From CAIWHR01 sp963717695 (lineage in GTDB: Bacteria > Pseudomonadota > Gammaproteobacteria > Burkholderiales > Casimicrobiaceae): a stretch of DNA of 64,000 bases. Positions within the stretch are counted from its first letter, which is position 1. Each line of letters opens with the position of its first letter. Location: NCBI GenBank assembly GCA_963717695.1, contig CAVQWR010000006.1, positions 744,001 to 808,000 on the forward strand, given 5' to 3'. Made by a program: the position numbers and the translations under genes. A model generated the notes under the pieces. That model saw nothing but the letters and a program-made list of their open reading frames with translations, did not search any database and was not told where the DNA came from. This document shows positions 49,290 to 57,886 of this stretch, one piece after another.

Positions 49290-50423
49290 CTACGCCAAGG
49301 CGGCGGCAGCAGCCGCCGGTGCGGTCGCAATCGCCTCGGCCGTGATGACGCCGCCGCCGAGGCAGATCTCCCCGTCGTAGAGCACGAGGTACTGGCCCGG
49401 CGTCGGTGCCCACTGCGGCGCGACGAACGCGGCGCGTGCGCGATTGCCCTCGACGAGCTCCACACGGCAGCTCGCATCCGGCATCCGGTAGCGCGTCTTC
49501 GCGCCGAGGTGCGCGAGCACCGACGATGGCGGCGGCGCGCCGGCGACCCAGTGCATGTCCTGCGCGTCGACCACGCTGCGCGAAAGTGCCGGGTGGTCGT
49601 GCCCTTGCACGACGACCAGCGCATTGCGCGCCATGTCCTTCCGCGCGACAAACCAGGGCAGCTCGGCCGCACCCTTCGCACCGCCGATGCGCAAGCCCTG
49701 CCGCTGACCCAGCGTGTGGTAGGCGAGCCCGTGATGCTGGCCGAGGCGCGTGCCGTCCGGCGTTTCGATCGGCCCGGGCGTGCGCGGCAGGTAGCGCGCG
49801 AGAAAATCGCGGAACGGACGCTCGCCGATGAAGCAGATCCCGGTCGAATCCTTCTTCGCCCACGTCGGGATGCCTTCGCGCTTCGCGATCGCGCGCACGT
49901 CGCGCTTCGCCATCTCTCCAAGCGGAAAGAGCACCGGCGCGAGCTGCTCCTGCGTCAGCCGGTGCAGGAAGTAGCTCTGGTCCTTCGTCGCGTCCTGCGC
50001 CTTGGCGAGCATCACCCGATCGCCGTCGCGGACGAGCCGCGCGTAGTGGCCCGTCGCGATGCGGTCGGCGCCCAGCGTGCGGGCGTGATCGAGGAACGCG
50101 CGGAACTTGATCTCGCTGTTGCAGAGCACGTCGGGGTTGGGCGTGCGCCCGGCCTCGTACTCGCGCAGGAAGTGCGCGAACACGCGCTCGCGGTATTCGG
50201 CGGCGAAGTTGACCGCCTCGAGCTCGATGCCGATCACGTCGGCAACCGCCGCCGCGTCGACGAGGTCGACGCGCGACGTGCAGTATTCCTCCGTGTCGTC
50301 GTCCTCCCAGTTCTTCATGAAGACGCCGACGACCTCAAAGCCCTGCTGCTTCAGGAGCCACGCGGCAACGGACGAGTCGACCCCGCCCGACATGCCGACG
50401 ATCACGCGCTCCTGGCGGGCCAT
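49290..50423 (-). CDS. mnmA: tRNA-specific 2-thiouridylase MnmA
   Basis: A 377-residue enzyme that thiolates U34 of Lys, Glu and Gln tRNAs. Seen: PP-loop GMSGGVDSSVAAWLL, first catalytic Cys in NPDVLCNSEIKF, second in KKDSTGICFIGERPF, and GHYARLV. ATG at 50423; the Nudix gene upstream ends 2 bp before. Intact and of normal length, with a few extra Ala residues at the end. Convergent with the cytochrome gene (8 bp apart). Confidence 0.95.
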   Translation of the reverse strand: MARQERVIVGMSGGVDSSVAAWLLKQQGFEVVGVFMKNWEDDDTEEYCTSRVDLVDAAAVADVIGIELEAVNFAAEYRERVFAHFLREYEAGRTPNPDVLCNSEIKFRAFLDHARTLGADRIATGHYARLVRDGDRVMLAKAQDATKDQSYFLHRLTQEQLAPVLFPLGEMAKRDVRAIAKREGIPTWAKKDSTGICFIGERPFRDFLARYLPRTPGPIETPDGTRLGQHHGLAYHTLGQRQGLRIGGAKGAAELPWFVARKDMARNALVVVQGHDHPALSRSVVDAQDMHWVAGAPPPSSVLAHLGAKTRYRMPDASCRVELVEGNRARAAFVAPQWAPTPGQYLVLYDGEICLGGGVITAEAIATAPAAAAAALA

Positions 50424-50425
50424 GG

Positions 50426-50881
50426 CTAGACCTCCGCCACGAAGTCGAGCGGATGGCGCCGACCGGCACGGAAGTCGTCGACGCAGCGCAATACCAGCGG
50501 GCTGCGGTGGCGCTCGGGTGCCGCGGCAAGCTCGGCCCAGGGCATCCACAACGCGCGGACGATGCCCTCGTCCAGCGGGCGCAGCGGATCGTGCCCGAGC
50601 GCATCCGCGGCAAAGGCGAAGCGGACGAAGGTTTCGCCGCTCGACGGCGAACGCCACTTGTAGATGCCGACGAGCGCCGTCGGTGTCACGCTCCAGCCCG
50701 ATTCCTCGAGGGTCTCGCGCACCGCCGCTTCGACCAGCGTCTCACCGGCTTCGACGTGTCCTGCGGGTTGATTGAGGCGCAGGCCGCGGGGGGTCGTCTC
50801 CTCGACGACGAGGAACGCGTCGTCGCGCGCGACGATCGTCGCAACGGTGACACGTGGCCGCGGCAACTGCATTTCGGACAT
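50426..50881 (-). CDS. Nudix hydrolase (NudJ-like)
   Basis: 151 residues with a complete Nudix box (GHVEAGETLVEAAVRETLEE then SGW). The layout, with LRLNQPAGHVE before the box and VGIYKWRSPSSGETFVRFAF after, resembles phosphatase NudJ. NudJ lies next to mnmA in many proteobacteria and hydrolyses nucleoside di/triphosphates and HMP-PP. The start ATG (MSEMQLPRP) is at 50881. Co-transcribed with mnmA. Confidence 0.88.
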   Translation of the reverse strand: MSEMQLPRPRVTVATIVARDDAFLVVEETTPRGLRLNQPAGHVEAGETLVEAAVRETLEESGWSVTPTALVGIYKWRSPSSGETFVRFAFAADALGHDPLRPLDEGIVRALWMPWAELAAAPERHRSPLVLRCVDDFRAGRRHPLDFVAEV

Positions 50882-50978
50882 CGTTTTCGTCCCGTACAGG
50901 TCTTGCGCTATCGCCCGACGGCGTCCCGATGGTCGGCGCGCCGCGCTCGTCCTGCGGACGCGCCGCGGGCAACAAATG

Positions 50979-51010
50979 AAAAAGGCAGGGGACTTGCGGC
51001 CCCTGCCTTT
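50979..51010 (-). terminator. Intrinsic terminator after the Lys/Ala/Thr-rich protein gene
   Basis: On the minus strand GGCAGGGG (51007-51000) and CCCCTGCC (50991-50984) form an 8-bp stem with an 8-nt loop followed by five T (50983-50979). It lies 100 bp after the stop of the gene at 51110-51520 and just before the Nudix gene. Confidence 0.8.
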
Positions 51011-51109
51011 CGGACGTCGATGCCGCACGCCGCAACGGTCGCGACGCCCCGGCCACGGCAGACCGGACGATTTACGTCGCGATCGCCGTCCTGTCCATCT
51101 GTGCCGACC

Positions 51110-51520
51110 TTAGTTGCTGCCGTCCTTCTTGACAGCTCCTTCGGTCGTTGCCGCGGCGGCCTTCTGCTTGTCGGCCTTGGTCGGCAGCGCCTTGGGCGTG
51201 CCCTTTTGGGCCTTGTCCTTGGTGGCGGCGTTGGCGTCCTTGTACGTCGACGTCGTGCTCGTCGAGCCCGCTTGGGTCGTGGCCGAAACCGCCTGCTGCT
51301 TCTCCTGCTTGGTCGTCAGCGCCTTTGGCGTGCCCTTCTGCGCCTTGAGCTTGGTAGCTTCTTCGGCTTGCTTGGTCGTGTTGGCACTATCGACCGCCGA
51401 CTTCGTAGTGGCCGACACTTCGTTCTGCTTCGCCTTGTCTTTCGGGGTCTCCATCGCGGCCTGCGCGAATGCGGTGGATGCAAACGCGCCGACGATCAAT
51501 CCAACGATAAGCTTGTTCAT
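51110..51520 (-). CDS. Small exported Lys/Ala/Thr-rich repeat protein
   Basis: 136 residues; no family recognised. A signal peptide MNKLIVGLIVGAFASTAFAQ (cleavage after AFA) precedes a low-complexity mature chain. It contains the near-repeat KAQKGTPKALTTKQEKQQA / KAQKGTPKALPTKADKQKA, about 50 residues apart, each followed by an SATT/AATT segment. ATG has GAGGACGAG upstream. The mature protein is basic and probably disordered in the periplasm. The companion gene 146 bp upstream encodes a similar kind of protein. Confidence 0.7.
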   Translation of the reverse strand: MNKLIVGLIVGAFASTAFAQAAMETPKDKAKQNEVSATTKSAVDSANTTKQAEEATKLKAQKGTPKALTTKQEKQQAVSATTQAGSTSTTSTYKDANAATKDKAQKGTPKALPTKADKQKAAAATTEGAVKKDGSN

Positions 51521-51666
51521 CTCGTCCTCTATTGTCAGTTTGCTGGATACGGGTAAATGTCCTCCGGAATCGCGCCGGCTGGAACAAGTCGAAAACCCTG
51601 AAATGGTACTGATTTCCTTTCGAAATGGCAACCCAGAAGCCCGGGTCGCCTCGCCCGATCAATCGA

Positions 51667-51927
51667 TTACTTCGCGGGCTTCGCGTCGGCGGGCGCCGTC
51701 GTCGTGCTCGCATGTGCCTTCTTCTTCGACGACTTGTGCTTCTTCGACTTGGTCGTCGTCGCGTCGGTCTTGGTGGGCGCGGCGGCTTTGGTCGAGTCGC
51801 CAGCCTTCGCCGGCGCTGCGGCCGGAGCCGGCGTCGCCAGCGGAGCCGGTGCCGCCGGCGCGGGGGTTTGGGCGGCAACCGTCAGCGCAAATGTGCTGAC
51901 GATCAGGGCCGAAAGGAGCTTGATCAT
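51667..51927 (-). CDS. Small exported Ala/Pro/Lys-rich protein
   Basis: 86 residues. Signal peptide MIKLLSALIVSTFALTVAAQ (cleavage after VAA or later) then an Ala-Pro stretch (TPAPAAPAPLATPAPAAAPA) and a Lys-rich tail (TKSKKHKSSKKKAHAS, ending ADAKPAK). Composition and signal peptide resemble the next gene downstream, suggesting a related pair of basic, disordered periplasmic proteins. A -10-like TATAAT on the minus strand at 52067-52062 may drive it. Function unknown. Confidence 0.65.
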   Translation of the reverse strand: MIKLLSALIVSTFALTVAAQTPAPAAPAPLATPAPAAAPAKAGDSTKAAAPTKTDATTTKSKKHKSSKKKAHASTTTAPADAKPAK

Positions 51928-52134
51928 TCGTTTTTCCTCAATGGTTGCGATACGGGACGACACTCTTTTCATGCGTGTCGCCGCCCTAAACGCGCGACTC
52001 GAAGGCCCGGTTGACAGAGATGGCAGCATGGCCTCTCCGAGCAGAATGAATCAAGCCATTGATTATAAATAACAAAAAATCGCGCGGCCCGAGGTTTCGG
52101 GGCGGTTGCCGCAGGAGTTGAAATGGCGAACCGA

Positions 52135-52821
52135 TTAACGCAATTCGCGCTGCAGCCAATCGCGCACGAGCGGCACGGTGATCGGACGCTTCGTTGCAAG
52201 CGAGTGCCGATCGAGCGACGACAGCGTTCGAAGCAGCGTCGGCATGTCGCGTCGGGCATGGGCGAGCAGGTATCCGATCACGTCGTCGGGCAGGCCGAAG
52301 CCTCGCTGGCGCGCATACGCGAGCAGCGCCGCGGGCTTGTCGGCATCCGCGAGGGCGGCAACCTCGTAGACGAGGCCCCAGCCGAGTCGCGTGCGGAGAT
52401 CCTCCCGCACCGGCATCGCCGCAGGAGGCATGCGGCTCGCGGCGACCAGGTGTCCGCCGCGCGCCCGCAGCGCATTGAAGAGCGTGAACAGGCGCGCCTG
52501 CGCCTCCGCGTCGGCACGGTCGAGCGCATCGACGGTGACAAGTGCGTGAGCGGCGAGCACTTCGGGATCGGCCGCGACGAGCAGGCCGGGATCGGCGATG
52601 GCGAGCGTTGCGACGCCGTGCCCGGCGGCGGCCGCAATCGCCGCGTTCAGGAGGTGGGTCTTGCCGGTGCCGGCAGCACCCCAGAGCAGAATCCCGGTCT
52701 CGGGGACCTCGCCCGCCGCGAGCCGCTGAAGTGTCGCGACCAGCTCGCCATTGCGTCCGGGCAGGAAATTCGCGAATGACGGCGGCTCGACGTCCGCGAG
52801 ATCGAATATCAGCTGTTCCAT
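52135..52821 (-). CDS. hda: DnaA regulatory inactivator Hda
   Basis: A 228-residue AAA+ protein related to DnaA that, bound to the sliding clamp, stimulates DnaA-ATP hydrolysis. Seen: an N-terminal clamp-binding type motif QLIFDL right after the start (MEQLIFDLADVEPPSFANF), Walker A GAAGTGKTH, Walker B region VTVDALDRAD, and the C-terminal helices DMPTLLRTLSSLDRHSLATK. The ATG at 52821 is chosen because the clamp motif must be at the very N-terminus. Divergent from purM, a conserved betaproteobacterial neighbourhood. Confidence 0.92.
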   Translation of the reverse strand: MEQLIFDLADVEPPSFANFLPGRNGELVATLQRLAAGEVPETGILLWGAAGTGKTHLLNAAIAAAAGHGVATLAIADPGLLVAADPEVLAAHALVTVDALDRADAEAQARLFTLFNALRARGGHLVAASRMPPAAMPVREDLRTRLGWGLVYEVAALADADKPAALLAYARQRGFGLPDDVIGYLLAHARRDMPTLLRTLSSLDRHSLATKRPITVPLVRDWLQRELR

Positions 52822-53020
52822 CGAGATGGCGGGCGCGGAGTGGCAGGGGAAAAGCTGCGGCCGCGACGACATGAGGCGGCCGCGGGCGGTCGTTTCCGGT
52901 AAAATTCGCGGCGACCGGCAGTGAACCGTGCCACTTTACCGCGACGGGCGCGATTCGACCAATCGATCCCGCGCCGACGTCGCGTTTGCCGGGCCGATCC
53001 CGCGCTCCCGAATCGCCACC

Positions 53021-54085
53021 GTGACCCCTCCCGCCTCCGCTCCGACCACCCCGCTTTCCTACCGCGACGCCGGCGTCGACATCGACGCCGGAGACGCGCT
53101 GGTCGAGCGCATCAAGCCCTTCGCGAAGCGGACGATGCGTCCCGAGGTTCTCGCCGGCATCGGCGGCTTCGGCGCGCTGATCGAATTGCCGAAGCGCTAT
53201 CGCGAACCGGTGCTGGTCGCCGGCACCGACGGTGTCGGCACGAAGCTGAAGCTCGCGTTTGCGACGGGCAGGCACGACACCATCGGCATCGATCTCGTCG
53301 CGATGAGCGTCAACGACATCCTGGTGCAGGGCGCGGAGCCGCTTTTCTTCCTCGACTACTACGTCTGCGAGCGGCTCGACGTCGCCGTCGCCGCCGACGT
53401 CATCAAGGGCATCGCCGCGGGATGCGAGCAGGCGGGCTGCGCGCTGATCGGCGGCGAGACCGCCGAGCACCCGAAGGCCTTCATTCCCGGCGAATACGAT
53501 CTCGCGGGATTCGCCGTCGGCGTCGTCGAGAAGTCGAAGGCGATCGACGGCTCGCGCATCGCGGCGGGCGACGTCCTGCTCGGCCTCGCGTCGAGCGGGC
53601 CGCACTCGAACGGCTTTTCGCTGATCCGCCGGATCCTCGACGTGTCGGGCGCCGATCTCGCGCTGCCGATCGAGGGCGTCACCGGCGGGCGCTCGCTCGG
53701 CGAGACGCTGCTCTCGCCCACGCGCATCTACGTGAAGCCGATGCTCGCGCTGATGAAGGACGTCGACGTCAAGGGCATGGCGCACATCACGGGCGGCGGC
53801 CTCGTCGAGAACACGCACCGGATGTTTCCCGACGGCCTCGCAGCGCACCTCGACGCAGGCTCGTGGAAGCGGCCGCCGATCTTCTCGTGGCTGCAGCAGC
53901 AGGGCCACGTCGCCGACGCCGAGATGCACCGCGTGTTCAACTGCGGCATCGGCATGGTCGTCGTCGTCGCCGCCGCGGATGTCGCGCGCGCGGAGGCGCT
54001 GCTGACGGCGGCCGGCGAGACCGTCAGCGTGATCGGCCGCGTCGTGCCGCGCGCGGCCGGCGCCGCGGCGACCGTCGTCGCCTGA
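53021..54085 (+). CDS. purM: Phosphoribosylformylglycinamidine cyclo-ligase (AIR synthetase)
   Basis: A 354-residue purine-biosynthesis enzyme closing the imidazole ring with ATP. Seen: LSYRDAGVDIDAGDALVERI, GTDGVGTKLKLAF, IGIDLVAMSVNDILVQGAEP, GCALIGGETAEHP and ITGGGLVENTHRM. The start is taken at GTG 53021 (VTPPASAPTTP), 18 codons before the conserved AGVDIDAG; no good ribosome site is seen and a start further upstream is open. Followed by purN 40 bp later. Confidence 0.95.
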   Translation: MTPPASAPTTPLSYRDAGVDIDAGDALVERIKPFAKRTMRPEVLAGIGGFGALIELPKRYREPVLVAGTDGVGTKLKLAFATGRHDTIGIDLVAMSVNDILVQGAEPLFFLDYYVCERLDVAVAADVIKGIAAGCEQAGCALIGGETAEHPKAFIPGEYDLAGFAVGVVEKSKAIDGSRIAAGDVLLGLASSGPHSNGFSLIRRILDVSGADLALPIEGVTGGRSLGETLLSPTRIYVKPMLALMKDVDVKGMAHITGGGLVENTHRMFPDGLAAHLDAGSWKRPPIFSWLQQQGHVADAEMHRVFNCGIGMVVVVAAADVARAEALLTAAGETVSVIGRVVPRAAGAAATVVA

Positions 54086-54125
54086 CGGCGCGCGCGAGAA
54101 CGCGCGCCGACGCTTCGCGCATCCC

Positions 54126-54783
54126 ATGGTCGCGCCGCGCATCACCGTCCTGATTTCCGGCCGCGGCTCGAACCTCGGCGCGCTGATCGACGCGCAAAGG
54201 CAGCGGCGTGCTGTCCGGCGCGATCACGACGGTGATCAGCAACCGTGCCGACGCCGCCGGCCTCGCGCTCGCGGCGGGCGCCGGGATCGCGACCCGCGTG
54301 GTCGACTCCGCTGCGAGCGCATCGCGCGCCGCGTTCGACGCGGCACTGGGCGCCGCGGTCGACGCGAGCGCGCCGGATCTCGTCGTGCTCGCCGGCTTCA
54401 TGCGCATTCTCGGGTCCGGATTCGTCGCCGCACACGCCGGGCGCATGCTCAACATCCACCCGTCGCTGCTGCCGCTCTATCCGGGACTGCACACGCATCG
54501 CCGTGCGCTCGCCGACGGTGTGCGCATCCACGGCTGCACCGTGCATTTCGTCACCGACGATCTCGACCACGGCCCGATCGTCGCGCAGGGCGCCGTGCCG
54601 GTGCGCGACGACGACGACGAGGCTTCGCTCGCCGCCCGCGTCCTCGAGGTCGAGCACCGCATCCTGCCGATGGCCGTGCGCGCCTTCTGCGAAGGGCGTA
54701 TCGTCATCGCGGGACGGCAGGTGCGCGTTAAGGGGGGAACGATCCCCGAGGGCGCACTGCAGGTGCCTGGCGATCCCGCCTGA
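54126..54783 (+). CDS. purN: Phosphoribosylglycinamide formyltransferase (one frameshift)
   Basis: About 218 residues. Seen: ITVLISGRGSNLGALIDA, then after one extra base near 54198 GAITTVISNRADAAGLALA, the active-site segments MLNIHPSLLPLYPGLHTHRRAL (Asn and His of the catalytic triad, shown in part) and GCTVHFVTDDLDHGPIVAQ (catalytic Asp). The enzyme transfers a formyl group from 10-formyl-THF to GAR. The break lies in CAAAGGCAGCGGC and is most likely an error. Between purM and the DUF3108 gene. Confidence 0.92.
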
Positions 54784-54842
54784 TCGGCGCGCATCCGGCG
54801 CCGTCGCCGAACCGCGCAGGCGATTCGGCATCGAAGACTCAG

Positions 54843-55937
54843 ATGAAACCTTCCACGCCCACCGCAGGCACGTCGCATGACCGCACCGGCGCCGCCGGTG
54901 GCGGGGGACGCGCACGCCGCGTCGTCGGAAGCGGGCTCGCGGTGGCGCTCGCGCTTTCGCTGCTCCTGCACGCCGCCTTCACCCTGTGGCCGGTGCGGCT
55001 GCAAGGCGACGTCGAGCCGCCACCGCTGACGGCAACGATCACCGAGCTGCCGCCGCCGCCTGCGGTCGTCGCCACCGCAGCGCCGAAGCCGCGCGCGAAG
55101 GCGAAGCGGGCACCGGTCGCCACACCCGCAGCGCCCGTGGCGCAGATGCAGACGGACGAGCCCGCGCCCGCGGAAGCGCCACCGATCGAGCCCACACCCG
55201 ACGCGATCGCGATGGGCCCGGAACTGCCCGCCGTCCCGGTCGAGACTGCTGCGGAAGAAATTCCGCCGGTGGCCCAAGTGTCGCCGGACGTGCTGCCCCC
55301 GCGCGTCGACCTCGTCTACAAGGGCTATCTCGGCACCAACGGCTTCGAGATCGGACGTGCCACGTATCGCTTCGAGCACGATGCGAACGAATACCGGATC
55401 ACCACCATCGGCCAGCTCAGCGGCCTGCTGGCGCTCTTCTTCCCGGGCCAGGCGAAGCTCGAGAGCAGCGGCACCATCTCGTCCGCCGGACTGCAGCCGC
55501 ACGAATTCGCCCTGGAGCGCGGCAGCAGGGACCGCCGCGAGGTCGCGCAGTTCGACTGGGAGACGGGCATCGTCTCGCTGTTCGAGCAGAAGACCGCATC
55601 GCTCGAGATCCCGACCTTCGACGCGCTGTCCATCATGTGGCAGTACTACTTCTCGCCGCCGACCGAGGACGAGGTCACCTTCAGCCTCGCGACCACGCGC
55701 AAGGTCAACCGCTACACCGTGACGCGCGAGGGCCACGAGACGATCCGCTGGGCGCACGGCGAGATCGACACGATCCGCTGGCATCACAGGAGCGACGACG
55801 GCCGCATCGAAGGCTACGCGTGGCTCGCGCCGTCGATGCACTTCATCCCGATCAAGATGCGCTACATCGGCCCGCGCGCGACCGTCGAGGGCCTGCTCGA
55901 CTCGATCCACGTCGACGAACCGATCGCGCAGCGATGA
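54843..55937 (+). CDS. DUF3108 family membrane-anchored protein
   Basis: 364 residues. Short N-terminal cytoplasmic part with basic residues, one membrane helix (about 28-52, LAVALALSLLLHAAFTLWPV), a long Pro/Ala linker (60-150, TonB-like in composition), then the DUF3108 beta-rich domain (about 160-350) beginning VYKGYLGTNGFEIGRATYRF. Family function is not known; DUF3108 proteins are periplasmic and often next to purN and rsmB in betaproteobacteria. The stop overlaps the rsmB-like start (ATGA). Confidence 0.88.
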   Translation: MKPSTPTAGTSHDRTGAAGGGGRARRVVGSGLAVALALSLLLHAAFTLWPVRLQGDVEPPPLTATITELPPPPAVVATAAPKPRAKAKRAPVATPAAPVAQMQTDEPAPAEAPPIEPTPDAIAMGPELPAVPVETAAEEIPPVAQVSPDVLPPRVDLVYKGYLGTNGFEIGRATYRFEHDANEYRITTIGQLSGLLALFFPGQAKLESSGTISSAGLQPHEFALERGSRDRREVAQFDWETGIVSLFEQKTASLEIPTFDALSIMWQYYFSPPTEDEVTFSLATTRKVNRYTVTREGHETIRWAHGEIDTIRWHHRSDDGRIEGYAWLAPSMHFIPIKMRYIGPRATVEGLLDSIHVDEPIAQR

Positions 55938-57190
55938 CGTTGCGCGCGAATCAGCTCGCGGGCCTCGCGGCGGCGATCGCCGAGGTGCGCGCCCTCACGG
56001 GCCCCGCCGACGTCCTGCTCTATCGCTTCTTCCGCCAGCGGCACGCGATCGGCAAGGCGGACCGCGCGCTCATCACCGACGGCGTCTACGCGTATCTGCG
56101 GCGCCGGCTCTCGCTCGAAGCGCAGGTGGGCTCGGCCGACCCGCACCGGCTTGCGCTGGCGGTCGCCGTGCGCGAGCTCGGCCACAGCATCCGCGAGCTC
56201 GGCGCCGTCGTCAGTCCGGCGGACGCGCAGTGGCTCGCCGAATTCAAGGCGCGCGGATCGATCGAGCTGCCGCCGGCAGTCGCCGCCGATCTTCCCGACT
56301 GGCTGTGGACACGTCTCGGCGAGGTGCTGGGCGACGCCGAGCGCGACGCGCTCGCACGGGCATGGCAGGCCCCCGCGCCGCTCGATCTGCGCGTCAACTC
56401 GCTCAAGATGACGCGCGACGGCGCACGCGCCGCGCTTGCCTCCTCGGGCATCGACGCGACGCCGACGCCGTATTCGCCGCTCGGCCTTCGCGTCGCCGCC
56501 CGCACCGCGCTCGCGCAGCACCCGCTCTTCGCCGACGGCACGATCGAGATCCAGGACGAGGGCAGCCAGCTCGTCGGCTTCCTCGTCGCGCCGAAGCGCA
56601 CCGACATGGTCGTCGACTTCTGCGCCGGCGCCGGCGGCAAGACGCTGCTGCTGGGTGCGCTGATGCGCTCGCACGGGCGCCTCTACGCCTTCGACGTCGT
56701 CGAGAAGCGCCTCGCGAACCTGAAGCCGCGGCTCGCGCGCTCGGGGCTGTCGAACGTGCATCCGCAGCTCATCAGCAGCGGCCGCGACGCCAAGATCAAG
56801 CGCCTTGCGGGAAAGCTCGACCGCGTGCTGGTCGATGCGCCGTGCACGGGGTTCGGGACGCTGCGGCGCAATCCCGACCTCAAATGGCGCCACACCGCAG
56901 CCGCGGTCACCGAGCTCGCCCAGAAGCAGGGCACGATCCTCGCCAACGCGGCAACGCTCGTGAAGCCCGGCGGCCGCCTCGTCTACGCGACGTGCAGCGT
57001 GCTGCCCGAGGAAAACGACGAGGTCGTTGCCGCGTTCCTCGCAGCGCATCCCGGATTCGTCGCGGGCGATGCCGCGGCCGAGCTCGCCCGCGCGGGCATC
57101 GCGCTCGACACGGGAGCGTTCCTGCGTCTCTATCCGCACCGGCACGGCTGCGACGGATTCTTCGCGGCGATTCTCGAACGACGCGAATGA
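55934..57190 (+). CDS. RsmB-like 16S rRNA (cytosine-C5) methyltransferase
   Basis: 418 residues of the NOL1/NOP2/Sun family. N-terminal NusB-like helical domain (1-150), then the PUA-like linker and a Rossmann methyltransferase: SAM motif VVDFCAGAGGKTLLLGALM, motif IV DAPCTGFGTLRRNPD, motif VI catalytic Cys in YATCSVLPEEN. Length and order match RsmB/Fmu-type enzymes; the exact cytosine (m5C967 or other) is inferred. Translationally coupled on both sides by ATGA overlaps with the DUF3108 gene and the PLD gene. Confidence 0.9.
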   Translation: MTLRANQLAGLAAAIAEVRALTGPADVLLYRFFRQRHAIGKADRALITDGVYAYLRRRLSLEAQVGSADPHRLALAVAVRELGHSIRELGAVVSPADAQWLAEFKARGSIELPPAVAADLPDWLWTRLGEVLGDAERDALARAWQAPAPLDLRVNSLKMTRDGARAALASSGIDATPTPYSPLGLRVAARTALAQHPLFADGTIEIQDEGSQLVGFLVAPKRTDMVVDFCAGAGGKTLLLGALMRSHGRLYAFDVVEKRLANLKPRLARSGLSNVHPQLISSGRDAKIKRLAGKLDRVLVDAPCTGFGTLRRNPDLKWRHTAAAVTELAQKQGTILANAATLVKPGGRLVYATCSVLPEENDEVVAAFLAAHPGFVAGDAAAELARAGIALDTGAFLRLYPHRHGCDGFFAAILERRE

Positions 57191-57796
57191 TCCTGCGCGC
57201 GCTGGCCGCGGCGGCGTTCGCCGTCGTCACCGCGCAGGCGTCGGCCGCCGGCGCGGCGGCGGCAACTTCCCCCACGGAATTCGCGGGGACCGGCACCGTC
57301 GAGATCGCCTTCACGCCGGGGGACCCGATCGACGCGAAGCTCGTTGCCGAAATCAACGCCGCGCAACGCGAGGTCCTCGTGCTCGCCTTCGCGTTCACGC
57401 AGCCGAAGCTCGCGCGCGCGCTCGCCGCGGCGCACGACCGCGGCGTCGTGGTCGAGATCGTCGCCGATCGCGAGCAGGCGCTCGAGGTCGCGCAGAGCGC
57501 CGTCCCGGGACTCGCCCGCGCCGGCGTCGCCGTGTGGCTCGATCCCAACTTCGCCAACGCGCACAACAAGGTGATGGTGATCGACGCCGCGCTGCCGCGC
57601 GCGACGACGATCACCGGCAGCTACAACTTCACGCATCGCGGCGCAGACGCGCAACGCCGAGAATGTCGTGATCTTCCGCGCCAATCCGGACGTGGGAGAG
57701 GCGTACCGCCGATACTTCCGCCGGCTGCAGTCGCGCGCGCAGCGCTGGACCGGCGACGAACCACCTGCGCTGCAGCGATCGCCGCGCAAGCGCTGA
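57187..57796 (+). CDS. Secreted phospholipase D-like (Nuc-type) protein, single HKD motif (one frameshift)
   Basis: About 202 residues. Signal peptide MILRALAAAAFAVVTAQASA, then a single PLD domain with the catalytic motif AHNKVMVIDAALPRATTITG (H-x-K-x4-D) and GSYNFT. After one extra base near 57640 it continues RNAENVVIFRANPDVGEAY and ends SPRKR. Single-HKD proteins of this size act as dimeric periplasmic nucleases (Nuc) or phospholipases. Start ATG overlaps the upstream stop. Activity on DNA or lipid cannot be decided. Confidence 0.85.
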
Positions 57797-57886
57797 TCCG
57801 GCTCGCGCTGCGACATCGCGGTCGCATGCCGTCGCGGACGGCGCGCGCGCGGCAAAGGCCGCGGCGATTTCCGGTAGACTTCCGCC

